Origin: Defluviitaleaceae bacterium
GTDB lineage: Bacteria; Bacillota; Clostridia; Lachnospirales; WQUN01
Assembly (NCBI GenBank): GCA_009779835.1
Contig: WRBD01000005.1
Span: 29,379 to 93,378, forward strand
Direction: 5' to 3'
Length of the DNA: 64,000 nt
Part shown: positions 18,148-25,939 of the stretch, piece by piece
Position numbering within the stretch: position 1 is the stretch's first letter
How the letters are laid out: the number at the start of each line of letters is the position of its first letter
The notes under the pieces: model-generated
The model's database searches: none
What the model was told of the DNA's origin: nothing
What the model saw: the letters and a program-made list of their open reading frames with translations, nothing else
Translations under genes and position numbers: made by a program

Positions 18148-19895
18148 TGCCGCATGAAAAACTGTCAGCTCTGCGAAAGCTGATGGCTGAACGCGGCATA
18201 AACGCATATATAATAACAAGCGCAGATGCCCACGCAAGTGAATACACTGCGCCTTTTTGGCGTGGACGCGAATGGATTTCGGGATTCACGGGTTCCGCGG
18301 GCATAATGGTAATTTTCCCCGAAGAAGCCGGCCTGTGGACAGATGGAAGATATTTTATTCAAGCCGAAAAAGAATTAGAGGGCAGCGGCATAAAACTATT
18401 CAAACACGGCGAACCAAACGTGCAGAAATACACAGAATATTTAGCAAAAAATCTACCCGCAAGCGGAAAGCTAGGTTTCGATGCACGTACGGTAACGGCC
18501 GCGGATTTTTTAAAAATTAAAGAAGCGTTACAGGACAAAAAAATTTCCTTCGCACATAACGAAGACTTGCTAGACGAAATCTGGGTAAATCGCCCTCCGA
18601 TGCCCGAAGAAAAAGCATTTGAACACGCACCGCAATTCGCGGGCAAATCCGCAAAAGAAAAACTTGCCGATGTCCGCGCAATAATGAAGAAAAAAAACAT
18701 CGCGGCGTACCTTGTCACCGCGCCGGAAAGCACGGCATGGCTTGCAAACCTTCGCGGGCGTGACATACCGTGCCTTCCCGTTGTATATGCGTTTTCGTTA
18801 ATCACGCAAGACGAAGCTCATATTTTCATCGACCCGCAAAAAATCGAATCTACCCTTCTCCCTGATTTTACTTTGCACGATTATAATTCACTCCCGAGTT
18901 TTCTGAAAAATTTCAAAACGGAAAAAATATATTACAACCCAACAAACACAAATGTTCAGCTTACGGAAGCTATTCCGATAAAATCAGAATTAAAACCCGC
19001 AGACGATATAATTCCCCTGTTGAAAGCCGTAAAAACACACGCCGAGCTTGCAAACATAAAAAACGCCTTCATAAAGGAAGGCGTTGTACTAACAAAAATG
19101 CTTTTTTGGCTGCATGAAAAAATAAAAGAACGCCCCGTTACAGAGGGCGAAATAGCTCGTGTTTTACAAAAAACAAGAAAAACACAAGCGCATTATATTT
19201 GCGACAGTTTTACAACAATTTGCGCATACGGCTCGAACGCGGCACAAGCACACTACAACTGCGGTGAAACAGGAGCGGTTCTGCATGAACGGGGCTTTCT
19301 CCTTATCGACACGGGAGGGCAATATCTTGACGGCACAACAGACACAACCCGTACAATCTGCCTGGGAGAAATAACCGATGAAATGAAACGCGATTTCACT
19401 TTGGTGTTAAAGGGAAACATCGCGTTGTCACACGCCGTTTTTCCAAGCGGAACAACCGGCTCTGCGCTTGATATTTTGGCGCGGCAAGCTTTGTGGGAAA
19501 GCGGACAAAATTACCGTCACGGAACAGGCCACGGAATCGGCTATTGTCTAAGCGTACACGAAGGCCCCCACAATATTTCCCAAACATATAACGCCGTAGC
19601 CCTTGCACCCGGAATGCTGGTCTCCAACGAGCCTGCCATTTACAAAGAAAACCGCTACGGCATTCGCACAGAAAATATCTTATGCGTAACAGAAAAAAAA
19701 CCCGGCGGTACATTTTTAACCTTTGAAACCCTAACCCACTGCCCCATAGACACCCGCGCAATATCCCCCGAACTACTAACCCCCACAGAGCGCGGCCGCT
19801 TAAATGACTACCACAAAAGAACCTACGAAGTCCTGTCTCCCCACCTAACCACCCATGAGCGCGAATGGCTAAAACAAGCTACACATCCAATTTAA
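18147..19895 (+). CDS. pepP: Aminopeptidase P family (Xaa-Pro aminopeptidase)
   Basis: A 582-residue enzyme with two creatinase-type N-terminal domains (~1-300) and a pita-bread catalytic domain. Metal ligands are visible: two Asp in LDGTTDTTRT, His in GTGHGIGYCL, Glu in NEPAIY and Glu in GIRTENI. The length fits the three-domain eukaryote-like form rather than the ~440-residue E. coli form. It cleaves N-terminal residues preceding proline in the cytosol. Coupled to zapA through TAATG. Confidence 0.92.
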   Translation: MPHEKLSALRKLMAERGINAYIITSADAHASEYTAPFWRGREWISGFTGSAGIMVIFPEEAGLWTDGRYFIQAEKELEGSGIKLFKHGEPNVQKYTEYLAKNLPASGKLGFDARTVTAADFLKIKEALQDKKISFAHNEDLLDEIWVNRPPMPEEKAFEHAPQFAGKSAKEKLADVRAIMKKKNIAAYLVTAPESTAWLANLRGRDIPCLPVVYAFSLITQDEAHIFIDPQKIESTLLPDFTLHDYNSLPSFLKNFKTEKIYYNPTNTNVQLTEAIPIKSELKPADDIIPLLKAVKTHAELANIKNAFIKEGVVLTKMLFWLHEKIKERPVTEGEIARVLQKTRKTQAHYICDSFTTICAYGSNAAQAHYNCGETGAVLHERGFLLIDTGGQYLDGTTDTTRTICLGEITDEMKRDFTLVLKGNIALSHAVFPSGTTGSALDILARQALWESGQNYRHGTGHGIGYCLSVHEGPHNISQTYNAVALAPGMLVSNEPAIYKENRYGIRTENILCVTEKKPGGTFLTFETLTHCPIDTRAISPELLTPTERGRLNDYHKRTYEVLSPHLTTHEREWLKQATHPI

Positions 19896-19900
19896 TAAAA

Positions 19901-19941
19901 AACCTCTGCGAACCGATAAATACGGTTTGCAGAGGTTTTTG
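19901..19941 (+). terminator. Intrinsic terminator after pepP
   Basis: AACCTCTGCGAACCG, 7-base loop, CGGTTTGCAGAGGTT, then TTT: a 15-base stem with one G-U pair and a T-run. Confidence 0.85.
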
Positions 19942-19967
19942 GGTTCACAGATTAATGCTGTGCAGCA

Positions 19968-20186
19968 TTAAATCAAGCGAATTGTTTTTTGGGTAATTAC
20001 ATTCGCTCCGACGAGCTGCGTCAGACTGCCTACGGAACTGTCAAATACATTAAATTGCGTAAAAGTTTCTGCTGCCGCTGTCAAAGCCTCTGCAGTTATA
20101 CCCGGGCGCGGGTTATTTATACGCACAGATTTTTGTTTGCCCGGTGACGTTAAGAATGTCAATACACAAGTTTCGTTTGTTACCAT
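19968..20186 (-). CDS. DUF2922 family small protein, copy 2
   Basis: A 72-residue protein of the DUF2922 type: an N-terminal beta strand pair (CVLTFLTSPGKQKSVRINNPRPG), a central helix and a C-terminal GANVITQKTIRLI strand. GGAGGTG ribosome site 6 bases before the ATG. Fourth gene of a four-gene run. Function of the family is unknown. Confidence 0.7.
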   Translation of the reverse strand: MVTNETCVLTFLTSPGKQKSVRINNPRPGITAEALTAAAETFTQFNVFDSSVGSLTQLVGANVITQKTIRLI

Positions 20187-20227
20187 AATTTCACCTCCTT
20201 TCTATCAGTAATGGGGTGCTGCCTTTT

Positions 20228-20413
20228 CTAAAATTCAATAACGCGTTCACTGAAAACCTTCTCCACATTGCACACTTGGAAAGCGTTTAATCGCATAGCG
20301 ATATCGTATAATTGTGCATCGGTTGCGGTTGCAATAAAATGGCGGAACGTAAACCGGCTGCCTTTGTCGTAACTAAGTACGAGCCGTCTTGAAAGTACTG
20401 CTGTAGTTGGCAT
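20228..20413 (-). CDS. DUF1659-like small protein, copy 2
   Basis: A 61-residue protein resembling DUF1659: RRLVLSYDKGSRFTFRHFIATATDAQLYDIAMRLNAFQ. It has the beta-beta-helix pattern of the family and an AAAGGAGG ribosome site. In many Bacillota DUF1659 and DUF2922 genes sit side by side, as here. Confidence 0.7.
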   Translation of the reverse strand: MPTTAVLSRRLVLSYDKGSRFTFRHFIATATDAQLYDIAMRLNAFQVCNVEKVFSERVIEF

Positions 20414-20453
20414 TAATTTTCCTCCTTTCTGTTTGAGATTTTTTTGATTAAAA

Positions 20454-20675
20454 TTAGACTACTGCCCTGCGGCTGGTTTCGGTAATATGAACAGATTCTG
20501 CGGCTATAGGAGCACCTGAGCCAAACATTACCGCGCCGTTTCCTATTAGTCCGGAAATACTGAGATTTGTAGCATTTACGGTTTTGTGTTCATTCCCACG
20601 AGGAATTCTAAGGGTTGCTACTTTTCCAAGATCGGTTTTGAACTTCAAAGTAAAGTGCACTTGTGGTGTAGACAT
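20454..20675 (-). CDS. DUF2922-like small protein, copy 1
   Basis: A 73-residue protein starting MSTPQVHFTLKFKTDLGKVATLRIPRG, the DUF2922 strand pair, and ending in a strand with SVHITETSRR. It is diverged from the copy at 19968. ATG 20675 follows GGAGG by 8 bases; the in-frame GTG at 20684 overlaps the site. Confidence 0.65.
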   Translation of the reverse strand: MSTPQVHFTLKFKTDLGKVATLRIPRGNEHKTVNATNLSISGLIGNGAVMFGSGAPIAAESVHITETSRRAVV

Positions 20676-20718
20676 ATATTTCACCTCCTTCCTTTTGAAA
20701 TTTTCTTAGCTTTTCGCC

Positions 20719-20922
20719 TTACGCTGTTGTCAGCTCATCCCTGACGGTGTAGTTACCGCGGCTTATCGCTTGGTCGGTTCTGCGGATGCCGTTAATCGCA
20801 GTTTTGAGTGCGGTTAATTGCTCGCCGGTCAGGCTCGCATTAACGCGGCTAAGAGTTTGAACAGTGTTGTTACCATTAATAAATCTAATGGCAGCATTGA
20901 CTGGCGTTCTGTTTACTGTCAT
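20719..20922 (-). CDS. DUF1659-like small protein, copy 1
   Basis: A 67-residue protein with TPVNAAIRFINGNNTVQTLSRVNASLTGEQLTALKTAINGI, similar in layout to DUF1659. First gene after the promoter at 21003-21030, with an AAAGGAGGTG ribosome site. It is very Asn/Thr/Arg rich, like its neighbours. Confidence 0.65.
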   Translation of the reverse strand: MTVNRTPVNAAIRFINGNNTVQTLSRVNASLTGEQLTALKTAINGIRRTDQAISRGNYTVRDELTTA

Positions 20923-21002
20923 GTGTTCACCTCCTTTCGTTTTTTTACTAAGGTTCCTACTTGTGGTGCAGCCCTGTTCGTGTCGGGCAACCTTGTGATG
21001 CT

Positions 21003-21030
21003 ATTATACACGATACGTGTAATATGTCAA
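21003..21030 (-). promoter_or_regulatory. Near-consensus promoter with palindrome over the -10
   Basis: Minus strand: TTGACA (21030-21025), 16-base spacer, TATAAT (21008-21003). A perfect palindromic arrangement TACACG-ATA-CGTGTA covers 21007-21021, spanning the spacer and -10 edge, so a repressor may sit there. It drives the four-gene DUF1659/DUF2922 run after an ~80-base leader. Confidence 0.8.
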
Positions 21031-21070
21031 TAAGAACCGTTCTAAGTTTTTTGCAATATTAATTCATATG

Positions 21071-21104
21071 TAAAAAAGCCCCCTTTAAAAGGAAGCTTTT
21101 TTTG
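21071..21104 (-). terminator. Terminator overlapping the murI 3' end
   Basis: Minus strand: AAAAAAAGCTTCC, a loop with the murI stop codon, GGGGGCTTTTTT. The stem uses two G-U pairs and ends in six T. The hairpin includes the last murI codons. Confidence 0.7.
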
Positions 21105-21864
21105 CGGTACATTTTTCGTTTAGTATAAACTGGGCGATTTTTGCGAAATTTTTTGGGTTGCCGCTTGTGTAATATTCGATTATTGCCGGAGAATTTTCCG
21201 GCGGCGGGGGGAGAATCTCTCGCGTGGCTTCCGCTGTTGCCGTCGCGGGGTTTATAAATATAATTTCGCCCAATGTGCGGGTTAGTGCGTCGGTTAGAAG
21301 GGGATAGTGCGTACAGCCCAGAATAAGAGCGTTTACTTTTCCGCGAAGGTCTGAAAAATAATTTTCGGCAGCGAAGTTCAACAGAGGATTATTTTTAGTA
21401 AGCCCCGCTTCAACCATCGGCGCGAAAAGGGGACAGGCACGAACGTATAGTTTGCAATTTTTTTCTTCCTCGTAAAAAAGTTTCTGGAAAACGCCACTTT
21501 TTACCGTGGTTTCCGTTGCCGCAAAAACCGGCTTAAAATCATGACTTTGTTGCGCAAGTAACAAAGTCGTTTTTACAGCCGGGCGGATTGTGTCAATAAT
21601 CGGAAGCCCGGGAAATTCCTTGCGAAGCGGCTCAAGCGAAACGGACGAACTTGTTCCGCACGCCATTACTATTGCTTTCGCGCCTTTTTTTAAAAGAAAG
21701 CGAATTATTTCGCGTCCGTAAATAAAAAGTATTTGCTCATCTTTGCCGCCGTATGGTGCGCGGGCGGTGTCGCCTACGTATATTATGCTTGTTTGCGGTA
21801 TCAAGCGGCGCAGTTCTTTTACTACCGTAAGGCCGCCAACGCCGGAATCAAATACCCCCAGCAT
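21085..21864 (-). CDS. murI: Glutamate racemase (MurI)
   Basis: A 259-residue Asp/Glu racemase making D-glutamate for peptidoglycan. It starts with MLGVFDSGVGGLTVVKELR and has YVGDTARAPYGGK. The two catalytic cysteines are in VMACGTSSS (~residue 70) and in LGCTHYPLL (~residue 180). The first motif is CGT where most family members have CNT, a variant at a substrate-contact residue. It overlaps ddl by 17 bases, so D-Glu and D-Ala-D-Ala supply are co-expressed. Confidence 0.9.
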   Translation of the reverse strand: MLGVFDSGVGGLTVVKELRRLIPQTSIIYVGDTARAPYGGKDEQILFIYGREIIRFLLKKGAKAIVMACGTSSSVSLEPLRKEFPGLPIIDTIRPAVKTTLLLAQQSHDFKPVFAATETTVKSGVFQKLFYEEEKNCKLYVRACPLFAPMVEAGLTKNNPLLNFAAENYFSDLRGKVNALILGCTHYPLLTDALTRTLGEIIFINPATATAEATREILPPPPENSPAIIEYYTSGNPKNFAKIAQFILNEKCTAKKASF

Positions 21865-22915
21865 GTTTTTTTTCCAATGCGATTTCTATTAAAATTTCAA
21901 TTAATTTTTGACGCGGTATGCCGCTTTCTTCCCACATTTTTGTGTACATACTTATTGCGGTGAATCCGGGTATCGTGTTTATTTCATTGAAAATAACGCG
22001 ATTTTTTTTGTCTATGAAAAAATCCACGCGGGAAAGGCCGCTTCCGCCGATTGCACGGAAAATTTCCAATGCGTATTTTTGAATTTCTTTTATTGTTTCT
22101 TCGGGGAGGTTTGCGGGAATTACTGTTTTGGATTCGGGGTTTTGATATTTTGCTTCGTAGTCGTAGAAATCGCCTGCCGCAAGAACTTCGCCCGGAACAG
22201 ACGCTTTCGCGCAAACTCCCGCGCCTAGAATTCCCACCTCAACTTCGCGGCCTTCAATGCATTTTTCCACAACTACCCGTGAAGAAAATTTTAACGAGGT
22301 TTCCAACGCGGTACGGAGTTCTTTCCGGTTTGCGGCTTTGGAAATTCCGATTGACGAACCACCGACGGTCGGTTTTACAAAGCACGGGTATCCTATTTTA
22401 TAACGAATTTTTTTCATAACTTCGCCCAAATCAATGTCTATTTCGTCCGCGCCGAACACAAGAAATTCCGCTTGCGGAATTTTTAAACTTTTCACAATTA
22501 ATTTCATAATTGCTTTGTCCATCGCGGCGGCAGACGCAGCAACATTGCAACCCACATATGGGATTCCCGCAAGTTCGCACAGCCCTTGAATTGTTCCGTC
22601 TTCACCATTTGAGCCGTGAAGCACCGGAAAAACTACATCTACCGGAATGTGTTTTACTTTTTCGCTAACAATGCGAAGAAGCCCGCGATTCACCCTGTCG
22701 GGGCTTAAAATCGCAGGAGTTCCGAATTTTTCCCAATTGATTCCCTGTATGTTGTCAAGTTTTCCGTCGTACATTAACCATTTTCCCGCTTGCGTAATGT
22801 ACACGGGAATTACCGTATGACCGTTCAGCGCGTTCAAAACAGTTGCGACGCTTTCTTTTGATATATCATGTTCCGGCGATACGCCCCCGAAAAGAACCAA
22901 AATATTTTTTCCCAT
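21848..22915 (-). CDS. ddl: D-alanine--D-alanine ligase
   Basis: A 355-residue ATP-grasp ligase that makes the D-Ala-D-Ala dipeptide for peptidoglycan. Motifs: LFGGVSPEHDISKESV at the N-terminus, PVLHGSNGEDGTIQG (~residues 95-110), VEKCIEGREVEVGILG, and RVDFFIDKKNRVIFNEINTIPGFT near the C-terminus with Mg ligands. Usual length. First gene of the ddl-murI pair. Confidence 0.93.
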   Translation of the reverse strand: MGKNILVLFGGVSPEHDISKESVATVLNALNGHTVIPVYITQAGKWLMYDGKLDNIQGINWEKFGTPAILSPDRVNRGLLRIVSEKVKHIPVDVVFPVLHGSNGEDGTIQGLCELAGIPYVGCNVAASAAAMDKAIMKLIVKSLKIPQAEFLVFGADEIDIDLGEVMKKIRYKIGYPCFVKPTVGGSSIGISKAANRKELRTALETSLKFSSRVVVEKCIEGREVEVGILGAGVCAKASVPGEVLAAGDFYDYEAKYQNPESKTVIPANLPEETIKEIQKYALEIFRAIGGSGLSRVDFFIDKKNRVIFNEINTIPGFTAISMYTKMWEESGIPRQKLIEILIEIALEKKHAGGI

Positions 22916-22954
22916 TTAACACCTCTGATTTAATTTTTTTCATTGTACAGTATA

Positions 22955-22963
22955 TGTTATAAT
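22955..22963 (+). promoter_or_regulatory. Extended -10 promoter of ftsY
   Basis: TGTTATAAT: a TGn extension before a perfect TATAAT, about 22 bases upstream of the ftsY ATG. The -35 is not recognisable. Confidence 0.55.
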
Positions 22964-22985
22964 TATTCAAAAGGAGAGAATTGAA

Positions 22986-23894
22986 ATGAATTTGTTTTCA
23001 AAAATAAAAGAAGGCTTGGCAAAAACGCGTGAAAGTTTAATCGGCAATGTGAATCAAGTTTTCGCGGCGTTTCGCACGGTAGACGAAGAACTTTTCGAGG
23101 AGCTTGAAGAAGCTTTAATCATGGCGGACATGGGCGTTGAGACTACGATGTCAATTTTAGAGAAACTTCGCGAGCGTGTGAAATTGGAAGCGGTGAAAGA
23201 CGGCGAAGTTGTAAAGACGATGCTTGCGGAAGAAATTTCCGCCGCGCTTACCGCCGATACCGAGACATTTGAATTAAAAACACCCGCCGTACTTTTAATT
23301 ATTGGCGTAAACGGCGTTGGAAAAACCACGACCGTGGGAAAATTAACAAAGTGGTTTAAGTCGGAAGGAAAATCTGTGTTGGTGGCAGCGGCAGATACAT
23401 TCCGCGCCGCCGCAATCGACCAGTTGGGCGTATGGTGCGAACGCGCCGGCGTTACAATGATTCGACAAGCGGATAATTCCGACCCGGCTGCCGTTGTTTA
23501 CGATGCGGTTTCTTCTGCAAAAGCACGCGGAATTGATTTATTAATCGTAGATACGGCAGGGAGACTTCATAATAAAAAGAACCTCATGGAGGAGCTTCGT
23601 AAAATTAATCGAATAGTTTCGACTCAATTTCCCGAAGCCCACAGAGAGGTTCTTCTTGTGCTGGACGCAACCACCGGGCAAAACGCGCTTCAACAGGCAA
23701 AATTATTCCGCGAAGTCGCTGATATCACCGGAATTATTCTCACAAAACTTGACGGCACAACCAAAGGTGGCATCGTTGTTTCAATTAAAAATGAACTTGA
23801 AATTCCCGTACGCTTTGTAACCGTAGGTGAAGGCATCGACGATTTACAACCGTTCGATGCGGATATGTTTGCAAGAGCTTTGTTCGAGACATAA
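22986..23894 (+). CDS. ftsY: Signal recognition particle receptor FtsY
   Basis: A 302-residue NG-domain GTPase that docks SRP-ribosome complexes at the membrane. N domain ~1-90 (FSKIKEGLAKTRESL), then G motifs: GVNGVGKTTTVGKL (P-loop), AADTFRAAA, DTAGR, TKLDGTTKGG and the closing GEGIDDLQPFDA. It lacks a long acidic A domain. AAGGAGAG ribosome site. Confidence 0.95.
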   Translation: MNLFSKIKEGLAKTRESLIGNVNQVFAAFRTVDEELFEELEEALIMADMGVETTMSILEKLRERVKLEAVKDGEVVKTMLAEEISAALTADTETFELKTPAVLLIIGVNGVGKTTTVGKLTKWFKSEGKSVLVAAADTFRAAAIDQLGVWCERAGVTMIRQADNSDPAAVVYDAVSSAKARGIDLLIVDTAGRLHNKKNLMEELRKINRIVSTQFPEAHREVLLVLDATTGQNALQQAKLFREVADITGIILTKLDGTTKGGIVVSIKNELEIPVRFVTVGEGIDDLQPFDADMFARALFET

Positions 23895-23897
23895 AGA

Positions 23898-24074
23898 AAG
23901 CCCGGAGTGCCGGTCCTATATTTTGACACCTAGCCCGAGAGCTAGGTGGGTGTCCGCAACAAAGTTTCCGCCTTCCGACTGAATCGGCACGGCGTATGCT
24001 TTGCAATAATAGGACTCCCGTTTTGCGTCTGTAGGTTCAAAATAATAGGGTATCGAGCACACCAGGCTCTGTTT
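23898..24074 (-). ncRNA. ssrS: Probable 6S RNA (ssrS)
   Basis: The minus strand between ftsY and the cohesin-SLH gene folds as one ~175-base unit. A closing stem pairs GGAGTCCTAT with ATAGGAC and ACTCC. The inner arm CACCTAGC-TCTCGG-GCTAGGTG is a perfect hairpin. Patches such as TTTTGAACCTAC, ACGGGAGTCCTAT and GGAAGGCGGAAAC resemble those I remember from clostridial 6S RNAs. 6S RNA binds the sigma-A holoenzyme and damps transcription in stationary phase. The 3' end is a CCGG hairpin followed by T-rich DNA. The identity rests on memory of the family, so a covariance-model search is needed. Confidence 0.65.
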
Positions 24075-24080
24075 TAAGAT

Positions 24081-24110
24081 ATTATAATCCGTAACGCATG
24101 AAATATGCAA
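24081..24110 (-). promoter_or_regulatory. Promoter of the 6S-like RNA
   Basis: Minus strand: TTGCAT, 18-base spacer, perfect TATAAT (24086-24081). This puts the RNA start near 24074. Confidence 0.5.
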
Positions 24111-24166
24111 GCTAAAAAATAACAATTTAACAGGAAATTTTCGAAAAATTTTCCTTGAAAATCTTA

Positions 24167-24196
24167 TTGACATCTTCGGGGATAAAATGCTAGAAT
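24167..24196 (+). promoter_or_regulatory. Promoter of the cohesin-SLH gene
   Basis: TTGACA (24167-24172), 18-base spacer, TAGAAT (24191-24196) preceded by TGC, so also an extended -10. It ends about 33 bases before the ATG. Confidence 0.7.
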
Positions 24197-24228
24197 GCAA
24201 CACGTATCTTTAAACAAGGAGCGGATAT

Positions 24229-25914
24229 ATGTATTGCACAAAAAAAATGACAATATGTAAGGCTATCACAAGCCTGATTTGTGTTTCGCTATTGTTTGTG
24301 GCTTTGTTCGGAGCAGTGACGGTGATTGCCGAACCGACACCCGAACCAACCGCCACGCCTACGCCCACACCTACACCTACCCCCAGGCCGACGCAAGGTA
24401 TTATGGAGGTTATAAATGTGTCTGCCGAGCAGGGTGAAACCGCAAGGATTTCTGTCATGCTTAGGGAGAATCCGGGTATTGCAGGCTTAATACTTACTAT
24501 TGAATACGACCAAACAAGGTTGCGTTTTAACCAGCCGAGATCTGTAATGCGCAATACTGCGCTAAGAGGAATGAATTTTTTAGGACCGAATGAGGATACA
24601 TACAGGCGTAGCCCATTCAGAGCAATATGGTACGGAACTACAAACAATGTCTCTACCGGTGTATTGTTGACTATGGACTTTACCGTTTTAGATTATGCCC
24701 CGCAAGGCGATGCATTCGTAAGGGTAAGGGTCGAGGACAGAGATGCCAATGACCGCGACGGTGCAATCGTTCCATTTGCCCCGGCAGAAGGAAAAGTTGC
24801 TGTTACGGGTATTCCGCGGTCCACGCCGGAACCAACGTCCACACCGGCTCCAACCCCTACACCGGAGCCGACTCCGTCATCACCTACACCAACCCCCGAG
24901 CCAACGGTAGCACCTACGGCGGCTCCATCACCTTCACCGGAACCGACTTCTCAACCACAGCCTACGCCCGAATCACCACAACCTACACCTCCCGCCGGCG
25001 GGTCATCACCATCACCATCACCATCGTCGCAGAATGACAGTTGGCAGACGGTAGTACCCGCAGAAGTGGATGTGCCGGATTTGCCCCCTGAATTACAGGA
25101 AATAGTTGAAGATTATATGGTTTTTACGGTGCTTGACGAAGAGGGTGCCGTATCCGAAAGAGTTTTAATGTCAGTACCGTTCGGGCGGCGCAATGGCGCA
25201 ATGGTTGAATCACTTGTGGCGTTTCGTATCGGCGCGGGCGAGGAATCTGCGATTATAATTCCAAGCCTTTATGATGAATCTTCATCGGAAATGCGTTTGC
25301 TTGGATACACGGGGGAACTTTATATGGTAGCCCCAAATCTCGTAAGTTTTGCCGATGTTTCACAGGGTTCCTGGTATAACAAAGCTGTTTCGTTTGTTGC
25401 GGCGCGGGAACTTTTTACCGGTGTAGGTAATAATTTATATGCCCCGCAATCAACAATGACGCGGGCAATGTTTGTGGCTGTTCTTTCGCGTTTAGACGGC
25501 ATAGACCCGGCGAATTATAATGTATCACCGTTTTCAGATGTTGCTATTGGAAACTGGTACGGCGCGGCAATTGCGTGGGCTTACTCCGAAGGCATTATTG
25601 ATGAGGGAATATTACATGGTTCGGCAACGGGCGAGTTCCGTCCGCATGATGATATAACCCGCGAGGAAATGGCGGTAATTTTTGCGAATTACTTGTCTAT
25701 GCGTGATTTTCCGCTGGTTCAACTGAATGTTCCCGAGTTCTACGACTTAAATGAAGCCAACCCTTGGTCTAGGGTCGCTATACAGGAAATGCGCCAACAC
25801 GCTATAATATCCGGGGTAGGTGGCAATCTTTACAACCCGAAAAGTTATGCCACCCGTGCCGAAGTTGCGCAAATATTTACAAACCTTGTGCGAGCGATAG
25901 TTGGCTTAAGTTAA
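24229..25914 (+). CDS. SLH-anchored cohesin-domain surface protein
   Basis: A 561-residue exported protein. Residues ~1-35 are a signal peptide, followed by a short Pro/Thr linker. Residues ~57-195 form a cohesin-like beta sandwich (MEVINVSAEQGETARISVML, then GLILTIEYDQTRLRF and a final GKVAVTG strand). A long Pro/Thr/Ser linker (~196-275) follows, then a ~90-residue spacer. Residues ~375-560 hold three SLH repeats (FADVSQGSWYNKAVSFV, FSDVAIGNWYGAAIAW, FYDLNEANPWSRVAIQEM). SLH domains bind pyruvylated wall polymers, so this protein can display a cohesin on the cell surface. It resembles an anchoring scaffoldin. The next gene is an exported cohesin-like protein. Confidence 0.85.
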   Translation: MYCTKKMTICKAITSLICVSLLFVALFGAVTVIAEPTPEPTATPTPTPTPTPRPTQGIMEVINVSAEQGETARISVMLRENPGIAGLILTIEYDQTRLRFNQPRSVMRNTALRGMNFLGPNEDTYRRSPFRAIWYGTTNNVSTGVLLTMDFTVLDYAPQGDAFVRVRVEDRDANDRDGAIVPFAPAEGKVAVTGIPRSTPEPTSTPAPTPTPEPTPSSPTPTPEPTVAPTAAPSPSPEPTSQPQPTPESPQPTPPAGGSSPSPSPSSQNDSWQTVVPAEVDVPDLPPELQEIVEDYMVFTVLDEEGAVSERVLMSVPFGRRNGAMVESLVAFRIGAGEESAIIIPSLYDESSSEMRLLGYTGELYMVAPNLVSFADVSQGSWYNKAVSFVAARELFTGVGNNLYAPQSTMTRAMFVAVLSRLDGIDPANYNVSPFSDVAIGNWYGAAIAWAYSEGIIDEGILHGSATGEFRPHDDITREEMAVIFANYLSMRDFPLVQLNVPEFYDLNEANPWSRVAIQEMRQHAIISGVGGNLYNPKSYATRAEVAQIFTNLVRAIVGLS

Positions 25915-25939
25915 AAAAATCTTAAGGAGATGAAGAGAA

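Noticed and set aside
23900..24060. Small SRP RNA or RNase P RNA next to ftsY
   Set aside because: The conserved SRP domain IV and RNase P core motifs are absent; 6S RNA fits better.
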